Part shown: in pieces, positions 16,409-24,459 of the stretch
How positions within the stretch are numbered: the first letter of the stretch is position 1
How the letters are laid out: every line of letters begins with the position of its first letter
Assembly (NCBI RefSeq): GCF_022809125.1
Contig: NZ_JALGBI010000001.1
Coordinates: 868,001 to 932,000, forward strand
DNA: 64,000 nucleotides
Source of the DNA: Variovorax terrae
Lineage (GTDB): Bacteria > Pseudomonadota > Gammaproteobacteria > Burkholderiales > Burkholderiaceae_C
Direction of reading: 5' to 3'
Program-made: the position numbers and the translations under genes
Notes under the pieces: model-generated
Databases searched by the model: none
Told to the model about the DNA's origin: nothing
The model's input: only the letters and a program-made list of their open reading frames with translations

Positions 16409-17671
16409 ATGTCTGCGATTCCGTCGCCCACCCAGGCACATCCCCGTTCCCGGCCGCCGCGCGAGCAGGCGGCGCAGCACCATGCCGAGGTGCGCGCGCA
16501 CAGCCTGGCGCTGGCCGCCGGGCTCTCGGCCGAAGACCAGTGCATCCAGTCCATGCCCGACGCCAGCCCGGTCAAGTGGCATCTGGCGCACACCAGCTGG
16601 TTCTTCGAGGCCGTGGTGCTGCAGCCGCATGTGCCGGGCTACCGGCCGTTCGACGAGCGCTTCTTCTACCTGTTCAACTCCTACTACGAAGCCCTGGGCC
16701 CGCGCCATCCGCGCCCGCAGCGCGGCCTGCTCACGCGCCCCACGCTGGCCGAGGTGCAGGCCTACCGCGCCCATGTCGATGAGGCCGTGCAGCGCTTCAT
16801 CGCCGACAGCGACGAGGCCGCCTGGGCGGCGGCGCAGCCGCTGCTGACCTTGGGCCTGCACCACGAGCAGCAGCACCAGGAGCTGATCGTCACTGATTTG
16901 CTGCACGCGCTCTCGTGCAACCCGCTGCTGCCCGCGTGGCGGCCCGCCGAGGCGCCGGCGCTGCGGCTGGCCGCCACCGCGCCCGCGCTGCGCTGGCTGG
17001 CGCTGCCGGGCGGCACCGTGATGCAGGGGCATGCCGGGCCCGGCTTCGCCTTCGACAACGAAACCCCGCGCCACGCCGTGCTGCTGGCGCCCTACCAGCT
17101 GGCCGACCGGCTGGTGAACTGCGGCGAGTACGCGCAGTTCATCGCCGACGGCGGCTACCAGCGGCCCGCGCTGTGGCTGTCCGACGGCTGGGCCGCGGTG
17201 CAGGCCGGCGGCTGGCGCGCGCCGGCCTACTGGATCGAGCCCGGCGATCCGCGCGCCGCGGCGCCGCACTGGCAGGTGTTCGGCTTGCACGGCGTGCGGC
17301 CGCTCGACCCCGCGGCGCCGGTCAGCCAGCTGAGCTTCTACGAGGCGGCCGCCTATGCCGAGTGGGCCGGCGCGCGCCTGCCCACCGAGGCCGAATGGGA
17401 GGCGGCCCATGGCGCCGAGGGCCTGACGCAGATGAGCGGCCACGTGTGGCAGTGGACGCGCTCGTCCTACGACCCGTACCCGGGTTTTCGCCCGCTGGCC
17501 GGCGCCGTGGGCGAATACAACGGCAAGTTCATGGTGGGGCAGCTGGTGCTGCGCGGCGGCAGCTGCGCCACGCCGGCGGGCCACACGCGGCCGAGCTACC
17601 GCAACTTCTTTCCGCCCGGCGCGCGCTGGCAGTTCTCAGGCCTGCGCCTGGCGCGGGACGGCGCATGCTGA
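16409..17671 (+). CDS. egtB: Ergothioneine biosynthesis sulfoxide synthase EgtB
   Basis: 420 residues, ATG preceded by AGGAGG. The N-terminal DinB-like domain carries WHLAHTSWFFE (about 53) and LHHEQQHQELIV (about 150), which supply the three iron-binding His. The C-terminal FGE-sulfatase domain includes FDNETPRHAV, RLPTEAEWEAA and LRGGSCATP. EgtB is a mononuclear iron enzyme joining cysteine or gamma-glutamylcysteine to hercynine with O2. It overlaps egtD by 7 bp. No egtC amidohydrolase gene is adjacent. Confidence 0.95.
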   Translation: MSAIPSPTQAHPRSRPPREQAAQHHAEVRAHSLALAAGLSAEDQCIQSMPDASPVKWHLAHTSWFFEAVVLQPHVPGYRPFDERFFYLFNSYYEALGPRHPRPQRGLLTRPTLAEVQAYRAHVDEAVQRFIADSDEAAWAAAQPLLTLGLHHEQQHQELIVTDLLHALSCNPLLPAWRPAEAPALRLAATAPALRWLALPGGTVMQGHAGPGFAFDNETPRHAVLLAPYQLADRLVNCGEYAQFIADGGYQRPALWLSDGWAAVQAGGWRAPAYWIEPGDPRAAAPHWQVFGLHGVRPLDPAAPVSQLSFYEAAAYAEWAGARLPTEAEWEAAHGAEGLTQMSGHVWQWTRSSYDPYPGFRPLAGAVGEYNGKFMVGQLVLRGGSCATPAGHTRPSYRNFFPPGARWQFSGLRLARDGAC

Positions 17672-18642
17672 CCCGCTCCCTGATCGACGCCGAAGCGTTC
17701 GAGGCCGACGGCGAGGCGGGCGGCTTCGCGCACGACCTCATGGCCGGCCTGGCCGCCACGCCGCGCAGCATCTCGCCCAAGTACTTCTACGATGCGGCCG
17801 GCTCGGCGCTGTTCGACCGCATCTGCGAGCTGCCCGAGTACTACCCCACGCGCACCGAGCGCGCCATCCTGCGCACGCACGCGGCCGACATCGCGGCGCA
17901 AATTGGCGGGCGCGCCGAGATCGTCGAGTTCGGCGCCGGCTCGTGCGCCAAGGTGCGCCTGCTGCTCGACGCGTTGGAGCGGCCCGCGCGCTACCTGCCG
18001 ATCGACATCTCGGCCGAGCACCTGGGCGCCGCCGCCGCCTCGCTGCGGGCCGACTATCCCGCGCTGGACGTGTTGCCGGTGGCGGCCGACTACACCCGCG
18101 GCCTCACGCTGCCGGCGCCCGCGGCCGGCGGCGGGCAGCGCGTGGGTTTCTTCCCCGGCTCCACCATCGGCAACTTCACGCCCGACGAGGCGCTGCAGTT
18201 CCTGCGGCTGGCCGCGCGCGTGCTGCGCGGCGGCGCGCTGCTGCTCGGGGCCGACCTGGTCAAGGACCCGGCCGTGCTGCATGCGGCCTACAACGACGCG
18301 CAGGGCGTGACGGCGGCCTTCAACCTCAACCTGCTGGCGCGCGCCAACCGCGAGCTGGGCGCGCGCTTCGACCTCGCGCAGTTCAGCCACAGCGCCTTCT
18401 ACAATGCCCCGTTGCGGCGCATCGAAATGCACCTGGTGAGCCGGCGGCGGCAGAAGGTGGCGCTGTGCGGCGAATGCTTCGAGTTCGCCGAAGGCGATTC
18501 GCTGCACACCGAGAACTCGTACAAGTTCACCCTCGACGGCCTGCGCGCCCTGGCGGCGCAGGCGGGCTTCCGGCCCGGGCCAGTGTGGACCGATCCGCAA
18601 CACCTGTTCAGCCTGCACTGGCTGCAGGCCCCCGACAACTGA
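17665..18642 (+). CDS. egtD: L-histidine N-alpha-methyltransferase EgtD
   Basis: 325 residues, the normal EgtD length. Family motifs: PKYFYDAAGSALFDRICELP (about 35), the SAM-binding EFGAGSCAKVRLLLDAL, FFPGSTIGNF (about 160) and the histidine-pocket region YNDAQGVTAAFNLNLLARAN. It trimethylates histidine to hercynine, the substrate of EgtB. The start codon lies within the end of egtB (7-bp overlap), which fixes the ATG at 17665. Confidence 0.95.
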   Translation: MLTRSLIDAEAFEADGEAGGFAHDLMAGLAATPRSISPKYFYDAAGSALFDRICELPEYYPTRTERAILRTHAADIAAQIGGRAEIVEFGAGSCAKVRLLLDALERPARYLPIDISAEHLGAAAASLRADYPALDVLPVAADYTRGLTLPAPAAGGGQRVGFFPGSTIGNFTPDEALQFLRLAARVLRGGALLLGADLVKDPAVLHAAYNDAQGVTAAFNLNLLARANRELGARFDLAQFSHSAFYNAPLRRIEMHLVSRRRQKVALCGECFEFAEGDSLHTENSYKFTLDGLRALAAQAGFRPGPVWTDPQHLFSLHWLQAPDN

Positions 18643-18661
18643 TGCTCGAGAAGGAGCCCTC

Positions 18662-18943
18662 ATGAAAGCAATCTGGAACGGCGCGGTGGTCGCGCAAAGC
18701 GACGACACCGTGCTGGTGGAAGGCAACCACTATTTCCCCGAAGCCTCGCTCAACCGCGACTACGTCACCTTCAGCAACCACCACACCACCTGCCCGTGGA
18801 AGGGCCAGGCCAGCTACTACTCGCTGCTGGTCAACGGCGAGATGAACACCGACGCCGCCTGGTACTACCCCGACCCCAAGCCCGAGGCCGAGATGGTCAA
18901 GGGCCGCGTCGCGTTCTGGAAAGGCGTGAAGGTCGAGGCCTGA
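18662..18943 (+). CDS. DUF427 domain protein
   Basis: 93 residues, the full length of a single DUF427 domain: MKAIWNGAVVAQSDDTVLVE, then NHYFPEASL and CPWKGQASYYS, with WYYPDPKPEA toward the end. It follows egtD by 19 bp with AAGGAG before its ATG, so it is the third gene of the egt operon. Its biochemical role is not established. Co-transcription with egtBD is what the sequence shows. Confidence 0.88.
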   Translation: MKAIWNGAVVAQSDDTVLVEGNHYFPEASLNRDYVTFSNHHTTCPWKGQASYYSLLVNGEMNTDAAWYYPDPKPEAEMVKGRVAFWKGVKVEA

Positions 18944-19070
18944 GAGACCGCGAACCGGGGCCCGAGGCCGGGGCCGGCTTTGCGGCCGCAGCCGCGGTAA
19001 GCTACGGCCTGTTGCCCGTTGCCGACCGGACCCCGTCCGCTCCGGCGGCGCCCGGGCCGGCCCGCACACC

Positions 19071-19811
19071 ATGACCACCGCCACGCTGATCCCTTTCTTC
19101 GCCTCTCCCGACCAACTCGTTGCCCTGCTGCGCCAGCAAGGCTACGCCGTGCTCAGCCCGCAGGGCGTGAGCGAGCTGGCGGGCTGCCCGCTGGACGCGC
19201 TCGATGCGCTGCGCGCCGACTGGGACGACCTGCCGCCCGACGCCTACCTCAAGGACGGCGGCCGCTACCGGCGCCGGCGCCACGCCTGCTTCGTGCTCGA
19301 AGACGGGCGCGTGACGCCATCGGCCCACCGCGCGCACTGGCAGCCGGTGGAATACAACGCCCTGCACGGCGGCATGCAGCGCTGGTTCGAGCCGATGCAC
19401 GCCGCGAGCGCGGCGCTGCCGGCCTGGCAGCAGCTGCTGCTGGCGCTGGGGCAGGTGGCCTCCGCGCTCAAGGGGCCCCGGCCCTGGTATGTGGAGGCGC
19501 ACCAGTTCCGCATCGATACCACCGACGGCATCGGCCGGCCCACGCCCGAGGGCGCGCACCGCGACGGCGTCGACCTCGTGGCCGTGCTGCTGGTGAACCG
19601 CGTGGGCATCAAGGGCGGCGAGACCCGCGTGTTCGAGGCCGCCGGCCCGAACGGCCAGCGCTTCACCATGACCGAGCCCTGGACCCTGCTGCTGCTGGAC
19701 GACGAGCGCGTGATCCACGAGTCCACCCCGATCCAGCCGATCGCCGAGGGCGCCCACCGCGACACCCTGGTGCTGACCTACCGCGCCGGCGGCTTCCAGG
19801 GCGCGGATTGA
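19071..19811 (+). CDS. 2OG-Fe dioxygenase family protein (PF10014-type)
   Basis: 246 residues. The iron facial triad is readable as H-x-D in EGAHRDGVDLVA (about 163) and the distal His in ERVIHESTPI (about 218), with the 2-oxoglutarate Arg in TLVLTYRAG. The family includes amino-acid hydroxylases such as isoleucine dioxygenase. It starts 127 bp after the DUF427 gene behind a separate GC-rich spacer, so it may have its own promoter. A free amino acid is the likeliest substrate (inference). Confidence 0.82.
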   Translation: MTTATLIPFFASPDQLVALLRQQGYAVLSPQGVSELAGCPLDALDALRADWDDLPPDAYLKDGGRYRRRRHACFVLEDGRVTPSAHRAHWQPVEYNALHGGMQRWFEPMHAASAALPAWQQLLLALGQVASALKGPRPWYVEAHQFRIDTTDGIGRPTPEGAHRDGVDLVAVLLVNRVGIKGGETRVFEAAGPNGQRFTMTEPWTLLLLDDERVIHESTPIQPIAEGAHRDTLVLTYRAGGFQGAD

Positions 19812-19818
19812 GTGTCTT

Positions 19819-19870
19819 TCATGCCGAATGTCCTTGTCCCCTGGATATTGTTTGCTATTGATTTGATAGC
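19819..19870 (+). repeat. R1 dispersed repeat, copy 3
   Basis: Reads TCATGCCGAATGTCCTTGTC, then TTTGCTATTGATTTGATAGC. The 5' block is more diverged but the terminal mini-hairpin GCTAT-N7-ATAGC is intact. It fills the gap between the dioxygenase and LysR genes. Confidence 0.78.
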
Positions 19871-19900
19871 GACGGCGGGCCACGCCGGCCGGAGCCCCTG

Positions 19901-20800
19901 ATGCGGCTGCGCCACATCGAGGTTTTCAACGCGGTCATGCTCACCGGCAGCGTGAGCGGCGCGGCGCGCCTGATCAACGTGACGCAGCCCGCCGTGAGCC
20001 GCATCCTGCAGCATGCCGAGATCCAGCTCGGCTTCGCGCTGTTCCAGCGCACCAAGGGGCGGCTGGCGCCGACCACCGAGGCGCTGACGCTGTACCCGCA
20101 CATCGAGCGGCTGTTCGCCCAGCTCGACGAGGTGCAGCGGCTGGCGGCCAACCTGCGCGCCGGCCGCAGCGCCAACGAGCTGCGCGTGCTCACGGTGCTG
20201 GCGCTGAGCTACGAGATCCTGCCGCGCGCGATCCAGCAGTTCCGCGCCCGGCATCCCGAGGTGCTCATCACGATCGAGTCCCTGCATTCGCCGCAGATCA
20301 TCTCGGCGCTGGTGCTGCAGGAGGCCGACGTCGGCTTCGTGTTCAGCCCGGTGGCCCATCCCTCGCTGGTGCAGGAGCACCTGGCCGACGGCCGCATGGC
20401 CTGCATCGTGCCCAAGGGGCTGCTGCCGGCGCGCCTGGTGCGCCAGGGCGCGGTGTCGCTGGCCGAGCTGGCGCAGACGCCGGTGATCGGCCTCGACGTG
20501 CGCGACCCCGTGGGCACCAGCCTGAACCAGGCCTGCCGCGAGGCCGGCGTGGGCCTGCGCTCGGACATCTCCGTGCAGACCTACCACGCCGCATTGGCGC
20601 TGGCGCACCATGGCCTGGGCGCGGCGCTGGTGGACGACTGCACCGCCGTGTCGGCCGACCGCACGCGGGTGGACGTGCTGCGGCTGGAGCCGCTGATCCC
20701 GGTGCCGATCAAGGCCCTGCGGCCGGCGGCGCGGCCGGGCTCGGTGGCGGCCGAGGCCTTCGTGCGCTGCGTGCAGCAGGCCGTGCTCAAGCCGGCCTGA
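19901..20800 (+). CDS. LysR-family transcriptional regulator
   Basis: 299 residues. The N-terminal winged HTH is complete (RHIEVFNAVMLTGSVSGAAR, then NVTQPAVSRILQHAE), and residues 90-295 form the LysR effector domain. Its 3' end overlaps the convergent dadA-like gene by 14 bp (20787-20800). The next divergent promoter region, at 22029-22241, lies between the oxidase and the amino-acid binding protein, so it is a plausible target. R1 copy 3 sits immediately upstream. Confidence 0.9.
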   Translation: MRLRHIEVFNAVMLTGSVSGAARLINVTQPAVSRILQHAEIQLGFALFQRTKGRLAPTTEALTLYPHIERLFAQLDEVQRLAANLRAGRSANELRVLTVLALSYEILPRAIQQFRARHPEVLITIESLHSPQIISALVLQEADVGFVFSPVAHPSLVQEHLADGRMACIVPKGLLPARLVRQGAVSLAELAQTPVIGLDVRDPVGTSLNQACREAGVGLRSDISVQTYHAALALAHHGLGAALVDDCTAVSADRTRVDVLRLEPLIPVPIKALRPAARPGSVAAEAFVRCVQQAVLKPA

Positions 20801-22028
20801 GGCCGGGCGCCGGCGCGCCGTCCAGCAGCCGGACCAGCCGCCGCGCCGTGCCGAAGGCCAGCGTGAAGCCCAGCGCGCCATGCCCGGTGTGGAACAGCAG
20901 GTTGCCGGGAGCGCCGGCCAGCCGGCCCGTGACCGGCAGCCCGGTCGGCGTGGCCGGGCGCAGGCCGGCCCAGGGCTGGACGTCGGCCGGGTGTCCGCAC
21001 TGCGGGAACAAGGCCTGCGTGGCGGCCCTGAGCGAGTCGATGCGGGCCGCCGGAATGGCGCGCTCGTCGCCCCCCAGCTCGGCCATGCCGGCCACCCGCA
21101 GGCGCGTGCCAAGGCGTGCGAACACCACCTTGCGCGCGCTGTCGGTGATGCTCACGCGCGGCGCGGCGTCCGCCTGTGCCGGCTCCAGCGCCAGCGTGAT
21201 GCTGTAGCCCTTGAGCGGGTAGACCGGCAGGGGCAGGCCCTGCGCGCGCGCCAGCGCGGCCGAGGCGTGGCCCAGCGAGACGACGAAGGCGTCTGCTTCG
21301 AGATCCCCCCGGTCGGTGCGCGCCGCGGCGATGCGCCGGCCATCGCGCACCAGCCCGCCGATGCGCGCGCCCAGCTCGAAGCGCGCGCCGCGCTGGCGCA
21401 GCACCTGCGCAAGCCCGGCGCAGACCATGCGGCAGTCGGCCGCGCATTCGCTGGGGGTGTGGACGGCCCCGGCGATCGCATGCGCGCTGTGGCCGAGCGC
21501 CGGCTCGATCTCGAGGCAGCGCTCGGCCGTCACCACCTCCTGGCGGCTGCCCAGGGCCTGCTGCAGCGCCACCTGCCGGCGCGCCGCGGCCAGCGCCGCC
21601 GCATCGCGGTACAGCACCAGCTTGCCGGTGGTGCTGAAGTCGCAGTCGAGCCGCTCGGCACGCAGCATCTGCTCGAAGCCCTCGCGGCTTTCGGCGGCGA
21701 GCTGCAGCAGCAGGGCGGTGGTGCGGCGCGAACGGTGCGCCTGGCAGGCCGCGAGAAAACGCAGGCCCCAGGCCCATTGCGCCGGGTCCAGCCGGGGCCG
21801 CAGCTTCAGCGGCGAATCGGCGGCCAGCAGCAGCCGCGGCAGCTGGCGCCAGAGCGAGGGATCGGCCAGCGGCTGCACGTACGAGTAGCTGAGCTGGGCG
21901 CCGTTGCCCGCGCTGGCGCCGCTGCCGGGCGCGGCCTGGTCGACCACGGTGATCTCGTGGCCTTCGCGCTGCAGTTCATAGGCCGCGGCCAGGCCGGCGA
22001 TGCCGGCCCCGAATACGCAGATATGCAT
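20787..22028 (-). CDS. FAD-dependent D-amino acid dehydrogenase (DadA-like)
   Basis: 413 residues. The ADP-binding GxGxxG is ICVFGAGIAGLAAAYELQRE at the very N-terminus. The DAO-fold middle includes YVQPLADPSLW and HTPSECAADC, and the C-terminal FAD contact region is PWAGLRPATPTGLPVTG followed by HTGHGALGFTLAFGTARRL. This matches DadA, which oxidatively deaminates D-amino acids to keto acids and passes electrons to quinone. It is divergent from an amino-acid binding protein and near an Asp/Glu racemase. D-aspartate or D-glutamate is a plausible substrate (inference from context). Confidence 0.87.
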   Translation of the reverse strand: MHICVFGAGIAGLAAAYELQREGHEITVVDQAAPGSGASAGNGAQLSYSYVQPLADPSLWRQLPRLLLAADSPLKLRPRLDPAQWAWGLRFLAACQAHRSRRTTALLLQLAAESREGFEQMLRAERLDCDFSTTGKLVLYRDAAALAAARRQVALQQALGSRQEVVTAERCLEIEPALGHSAHAIAGAVHTPSECAADCRMVCAGLAQVLRQRGARFELGARIGGLVRDGRRIAAARTDRGDLEADAFVVSLGHASAALARAQGLPLPVYPLKGYSITLALEPAQADAAPRVSITDSARKVVFARLGTRLRVAGMAELGGDERAIPAARIDSLRAATQALFPQCGHPADVQPWAGLRPATPTGLPVTGRLAGAPGNLLFHTGHGALGFTLAFGTARRLVRLLDGAPAPGLRPA

Positions 22029-22112
22029 CGATGCTCTCCTGTCGAGGGGGCACTGTAGGCGCCTGCCGCAGGTTTGAAAAATGCCGATCGCGCCATGCGC
22101 CATGACGCCGCG

Positions 22113-22159
22113 TTATGGGGCGGCGCGAGCGGCGCAGCCCCATGAGTTTTGGTTATGGG
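22113..22159. promoter_or_regulatory. Candidate LysR/operator region between dadA-like and binding-protein genes
   Basis: An inverted repeat ATGGGGC-N15-GCCCCAT (22115-22143) and a direct repeat of TTATGGG (22113-22119 and 22153-22159) lie in the 213-bp divergent spacer. The arrangement suits a LysR-type site, with the nearby LysR at 19901 as candidate. Confidence 0.35.
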
Positions 22160-22241
22160 CCGCGCCGCAAAATGAATTGGCGCGGGGGGCGGGGCGCTTT
22201 CTACACTGCGATTCCCAACATCGAACGACGAAAGGTCCCCC

Positions 22242-23132
22242 ATGAAAGCATCCACGTTGCGGGCCGCTGTGCTGCTGGCCGCGAGCCTGGCCGCAGCCGG
22301 CACGGCCGGCGCCGACACCCTGTCCAAGATCGCCGACAGCGGCAAGATCGTGCTCGCCTACCGCGAATCGTCCGTGCCCTTCAGCTACCTGGACGGCCCC
22401 GGCAAACCCATCGGCTTCTCGGTCGAGCTTGCCAACGCCGTGGTCGAGGCCGCCCGCAAGAAGCTCAACAAGCCCGCCCTGCAGGTCGAGTACCTGGCCG
22501 TCACCTCCCAAAACCGCATCCCGCTGGTCGTCAACGGCACGGTGGACCTGGAATGCGGCTCCACCACCAACAACACCGCGCGCGCCAAGGACGTGGCCTT
22601 TGCCATCAACCACTTCTACACCGGCACGCGCCTCTTGGTGAAGAAGAGCTCGGGCGTCAAGGACTACGCCGACCTCGCCAACAAGAAGGTGGCCACCACC
22701 ACCGGCACCACCAACTACCAGGTGATCCGCAAGTACAGCGCCGAGAAGGGCTTGAACTTCGACATCCTGCTGGGCAAGGACCACGCCGACGCTTTCCTGT
22801 TGGTGGAGACCGACCGCGCGGCGGCCTTCGCGATGGACGACATCCTGCTGTTCGGGCTCAAGGCCAACGCCAAGAACCCGGGCGAGTTCGACGTGGTGGG
22901 CGAGTCGCTGCAGGTGGAGCCCTATGCCTGCATGCTGCGCAAGGACGATGCAGCCTTCAAGCAGCTGGTGGACGACACGATCATCGGGCTGATGAAGAGC
23001 GGCGAGTTCGAGCGGCTGTACACCAAGTGGTTCATGGCGCCGATTGCGCCCAAGGGGGTGGCGCTGAATCTGCCGATGAGCCCTCAGTTGCGCGACAACC
23101 TCAGGTCGCCCAGCGACAAGCCGGCCAATTGA
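22242..23132 (+). CDS. ABC transporter amino-acid binding protein (GltI-like)
   Basis: 296 residues with a signal peptide ending near AGTAGA (residue 24). The mature protein is a family 3 solute-binding protein: IADSGKIVLAYRESSVPFSY, then GFSVELANAVVEA, VEYLAVTSQNRIPLV and ECGSTTNNTARAKDVAF, close to the glutamate/aspartate receptor GltI. No permease or ATPase genes follow, so it must use a transporter encoded elsewhere. It is preceded by GAAAGG and the divergent regulatory region, and followed 6 bp later by the racemase gene. Confidence 0.9.
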   Translation: MKASTLRAAVLLAASLAAAGTAGADTLSKIADSGKIVLAYRESSVPFSYLDGPGKPIGFSVELANAVVEAARKKLNKPALQVEYLAVTSQNRIPLVVNGTVDLECGSTTNNTARAKDVAFAINHFYTGTRLLVKKSSGVKDYADLANKKVATTTGTTNYQVIRKYSAEKGLNFDILLGKDHADAFLLVETDRAAAFAMDDILLFGLKANAKNPGEFDVVGESLQVEPYACMLRKDDAAFKQLVDDTIIGLMKSGEFERLYTKWFMAPIAPKGVALNLPMSPQLRDNLRSPSDKPAN

Positions 23133-23137
23133 GGCGC

Positions 23138-23911
23138 ATGGCGCAGGCATCCATCATGCAGGCTCCCCCCCGTACCCTCACGGTCGGCATCCTGGGCGGC
23201 ATGGGGCCGGCCGCGGGGGTGGATTTCCTGCGCCACTTCGTGCAGGCCTGCGCCGAGCAGGTGCGCGCGCTGCACCTGCCGCCGTGCGACCAGTCCTTTC
23301 CCGAGCACTGGCTGGCCCAGGTGCCCGTGCCCGACCGCACGGCCGCGCTGCAGCAGCCCGGTGCCGGCGGCCACCAGCCGCTGGAGCCCCTGCTGCAGGC
23401 CCTGGGGCGGCTGGCGGCGCTGGGCGCGCGCAGCGTGGCCATCGCCTGCAACACGGCCCATGCCTGGCACGGGGAGCTGCAGGCGCGCTTCCCCGGCGTC
23501 GAACTGCTGCACATGGCGCGCGAGGTGGCGCAGGCGCTGGCCGCCCGCGGCGTGCGCGAGGTTGGCCTGCTGGCCACCGAAGGCACCTACCGTTCGGGGC
23601 TCTACGCGCAGGCGATGGCGCAGGCCGGCCTGCGCTGCCATGTGCCGCAGCGCGGCGAACGCGAACTGCTCATGCGCGGCATCTACGACGGCGTGAAGGC
23701 CGGCGACCTGGCGCTGGCGCAGCAGTGCTTTGCCGCCGTGGCGCGCGACCTGGTCGAGCGCCATGGCCTGGCCACGCTGGTGCTGGGCTGCACCGAAATC
23801 CCCTTGGCGCTGACGCAGGTACCGGGGGTGGACGGGCTCGCGCTGGTCGACCCGGCGGCGGTGCTGGCGCAGGCCCTGGCGCAGCGCGCCTACGGTGCCG
23901 CACCGGCCTGA
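23138..23911 (+). CDS. Aspartate/glutamate racemase family protein
   Basis: 257 residues from the ATG at 23138 (an alternative ATG is at 23156). The start TVGILGGMGPAAGVDFL and the two catalytic Cys regions, AIACNTAHAWH (about 108) and VLGCTEIPLAL (about 220), mark the PLP-independent Asp/Glu racemase family. It sits 6 bp after the binding-protein gene, so it is translated from the same mRNA. With the divergent D-amino acid oxidase it suggests uptake and interconversion of acidic amino acids. Confidence 0.88.
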   Translation: MAQASIMQAPPRTLTVGILGGMGPAAGVDFLRHFVQACAEQVRALHLPPCDQSFPEHWLAQVPVPDRTAALQQPGAGGHQPLEPLLQALGRLAALGARSVAIACNTAHAWHGELQARFPGVELLHMAREVAQALAARGVREVGLLATEGTYRSGLYAQAMAQAGLRCHVPQRGERELLMRGIYDGVKAGDLALAQQCFAAVARDLVERHGLATLVLGCTEIPLALTQVPGVDGLALVDPAAVLAQALAQRAYGAAPA

Positions 23912-23920
23912 GCGCGGCCC

Positions 23921-23956
23921 GCAAGGCGGCGTGCCGTCCTACACGGCGCGCCTTGC
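23921..23956 (+). terminator. Imperfect hairpin after the racemase gene
   Basis: GCAAGGC (23921-23927) pairs with GCCTTGC (23950-23956), with further GCCG/CGGC pairing inside. No T-run follows. It may act as a terminator or mRNA 3' structure. Confidence 0.35.
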
Positions 23957-24000
23957 CACCGCAAGGCGGGCGGACTACAGTCGATGGCAGGAGGTGCATC

Positions 24001-24438
24001 ATGTTCAAGCACATACTTGTTCCTGTGGATGGCTCCGGCACGGCCCTGCTGGCCGTGGACAAGGCCGTGGCGCTGGCCCAGGCCTTTGGCAGCAAGATCA
24101 CGGTGGTCAACGTGCTCGACCACTATCCCTTCGTCGGCATCGGCGCCGACTACGCGCTGGGCCAGAACGAGTACATGGCCGCTGCCACCGCCAGCGCGAA
24201 CCAGGCCTTGTCCGTCGCCGCCGAGGCGATCGAGGCGGCCGGGCTGGGCTGCGACCGGCGCGTGATCGAAGGGCATGTGGTGCACGAGGGCATTCTCGAC
24301 GCCGCCACGTCGATGGGGGTCGACCTCGTCATCATGGGCTCGCACGGGCGCCACGGCATCGAGAAGCTGCTGCTGGGCAGCGTGACGCAGCGCCTGCTGT
24401 CGCACACCACGCTGCCGGTGCTGGTGGTGCGTGGCTGA
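24001..24438 (+). CDS. Universal stress protein, UspA family
   Basis: 145 residues, a single Usp domain. It begins MFKHILVPVDGSGTALLAVD, and the ATP-binding signature G-x2-G-x9-G(S/T) is present as VIMGSHGRHGIEKLLLGSVT (about 117). AGGAGG lies 6 bp before the ATG. Cytoplasmic, typically induced by stress or starvation. The PPK2 gene 1.3 kb downstream is consistent with a stress-linked neighbourhood but not an operon. Confidence 0.93.
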   Translation: MFKHILVPVDGSGTALLAVDKAVALAQAFGSKITVVNVLDHYPFVGIGADYALGQNEYMAAATASANQALSVAAEAIEAAGLGCDRRVIEGHVVHEGILDAATSMGVDLVIMGSHGRHGIEKLLLGSVTQRLLSHTTLPVLVVRG

Positions 24439-24459
24439 GGCAGCCGCGCGCAACCTTCT

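Noticed and set aside
15266..17584. A 770-codon minus-strand open frame across the second Bug receptor and egtB
   Set aside because: Both plus-strand genes have clear families and ribosome sites. The antisense frame has biased composition and no motif.
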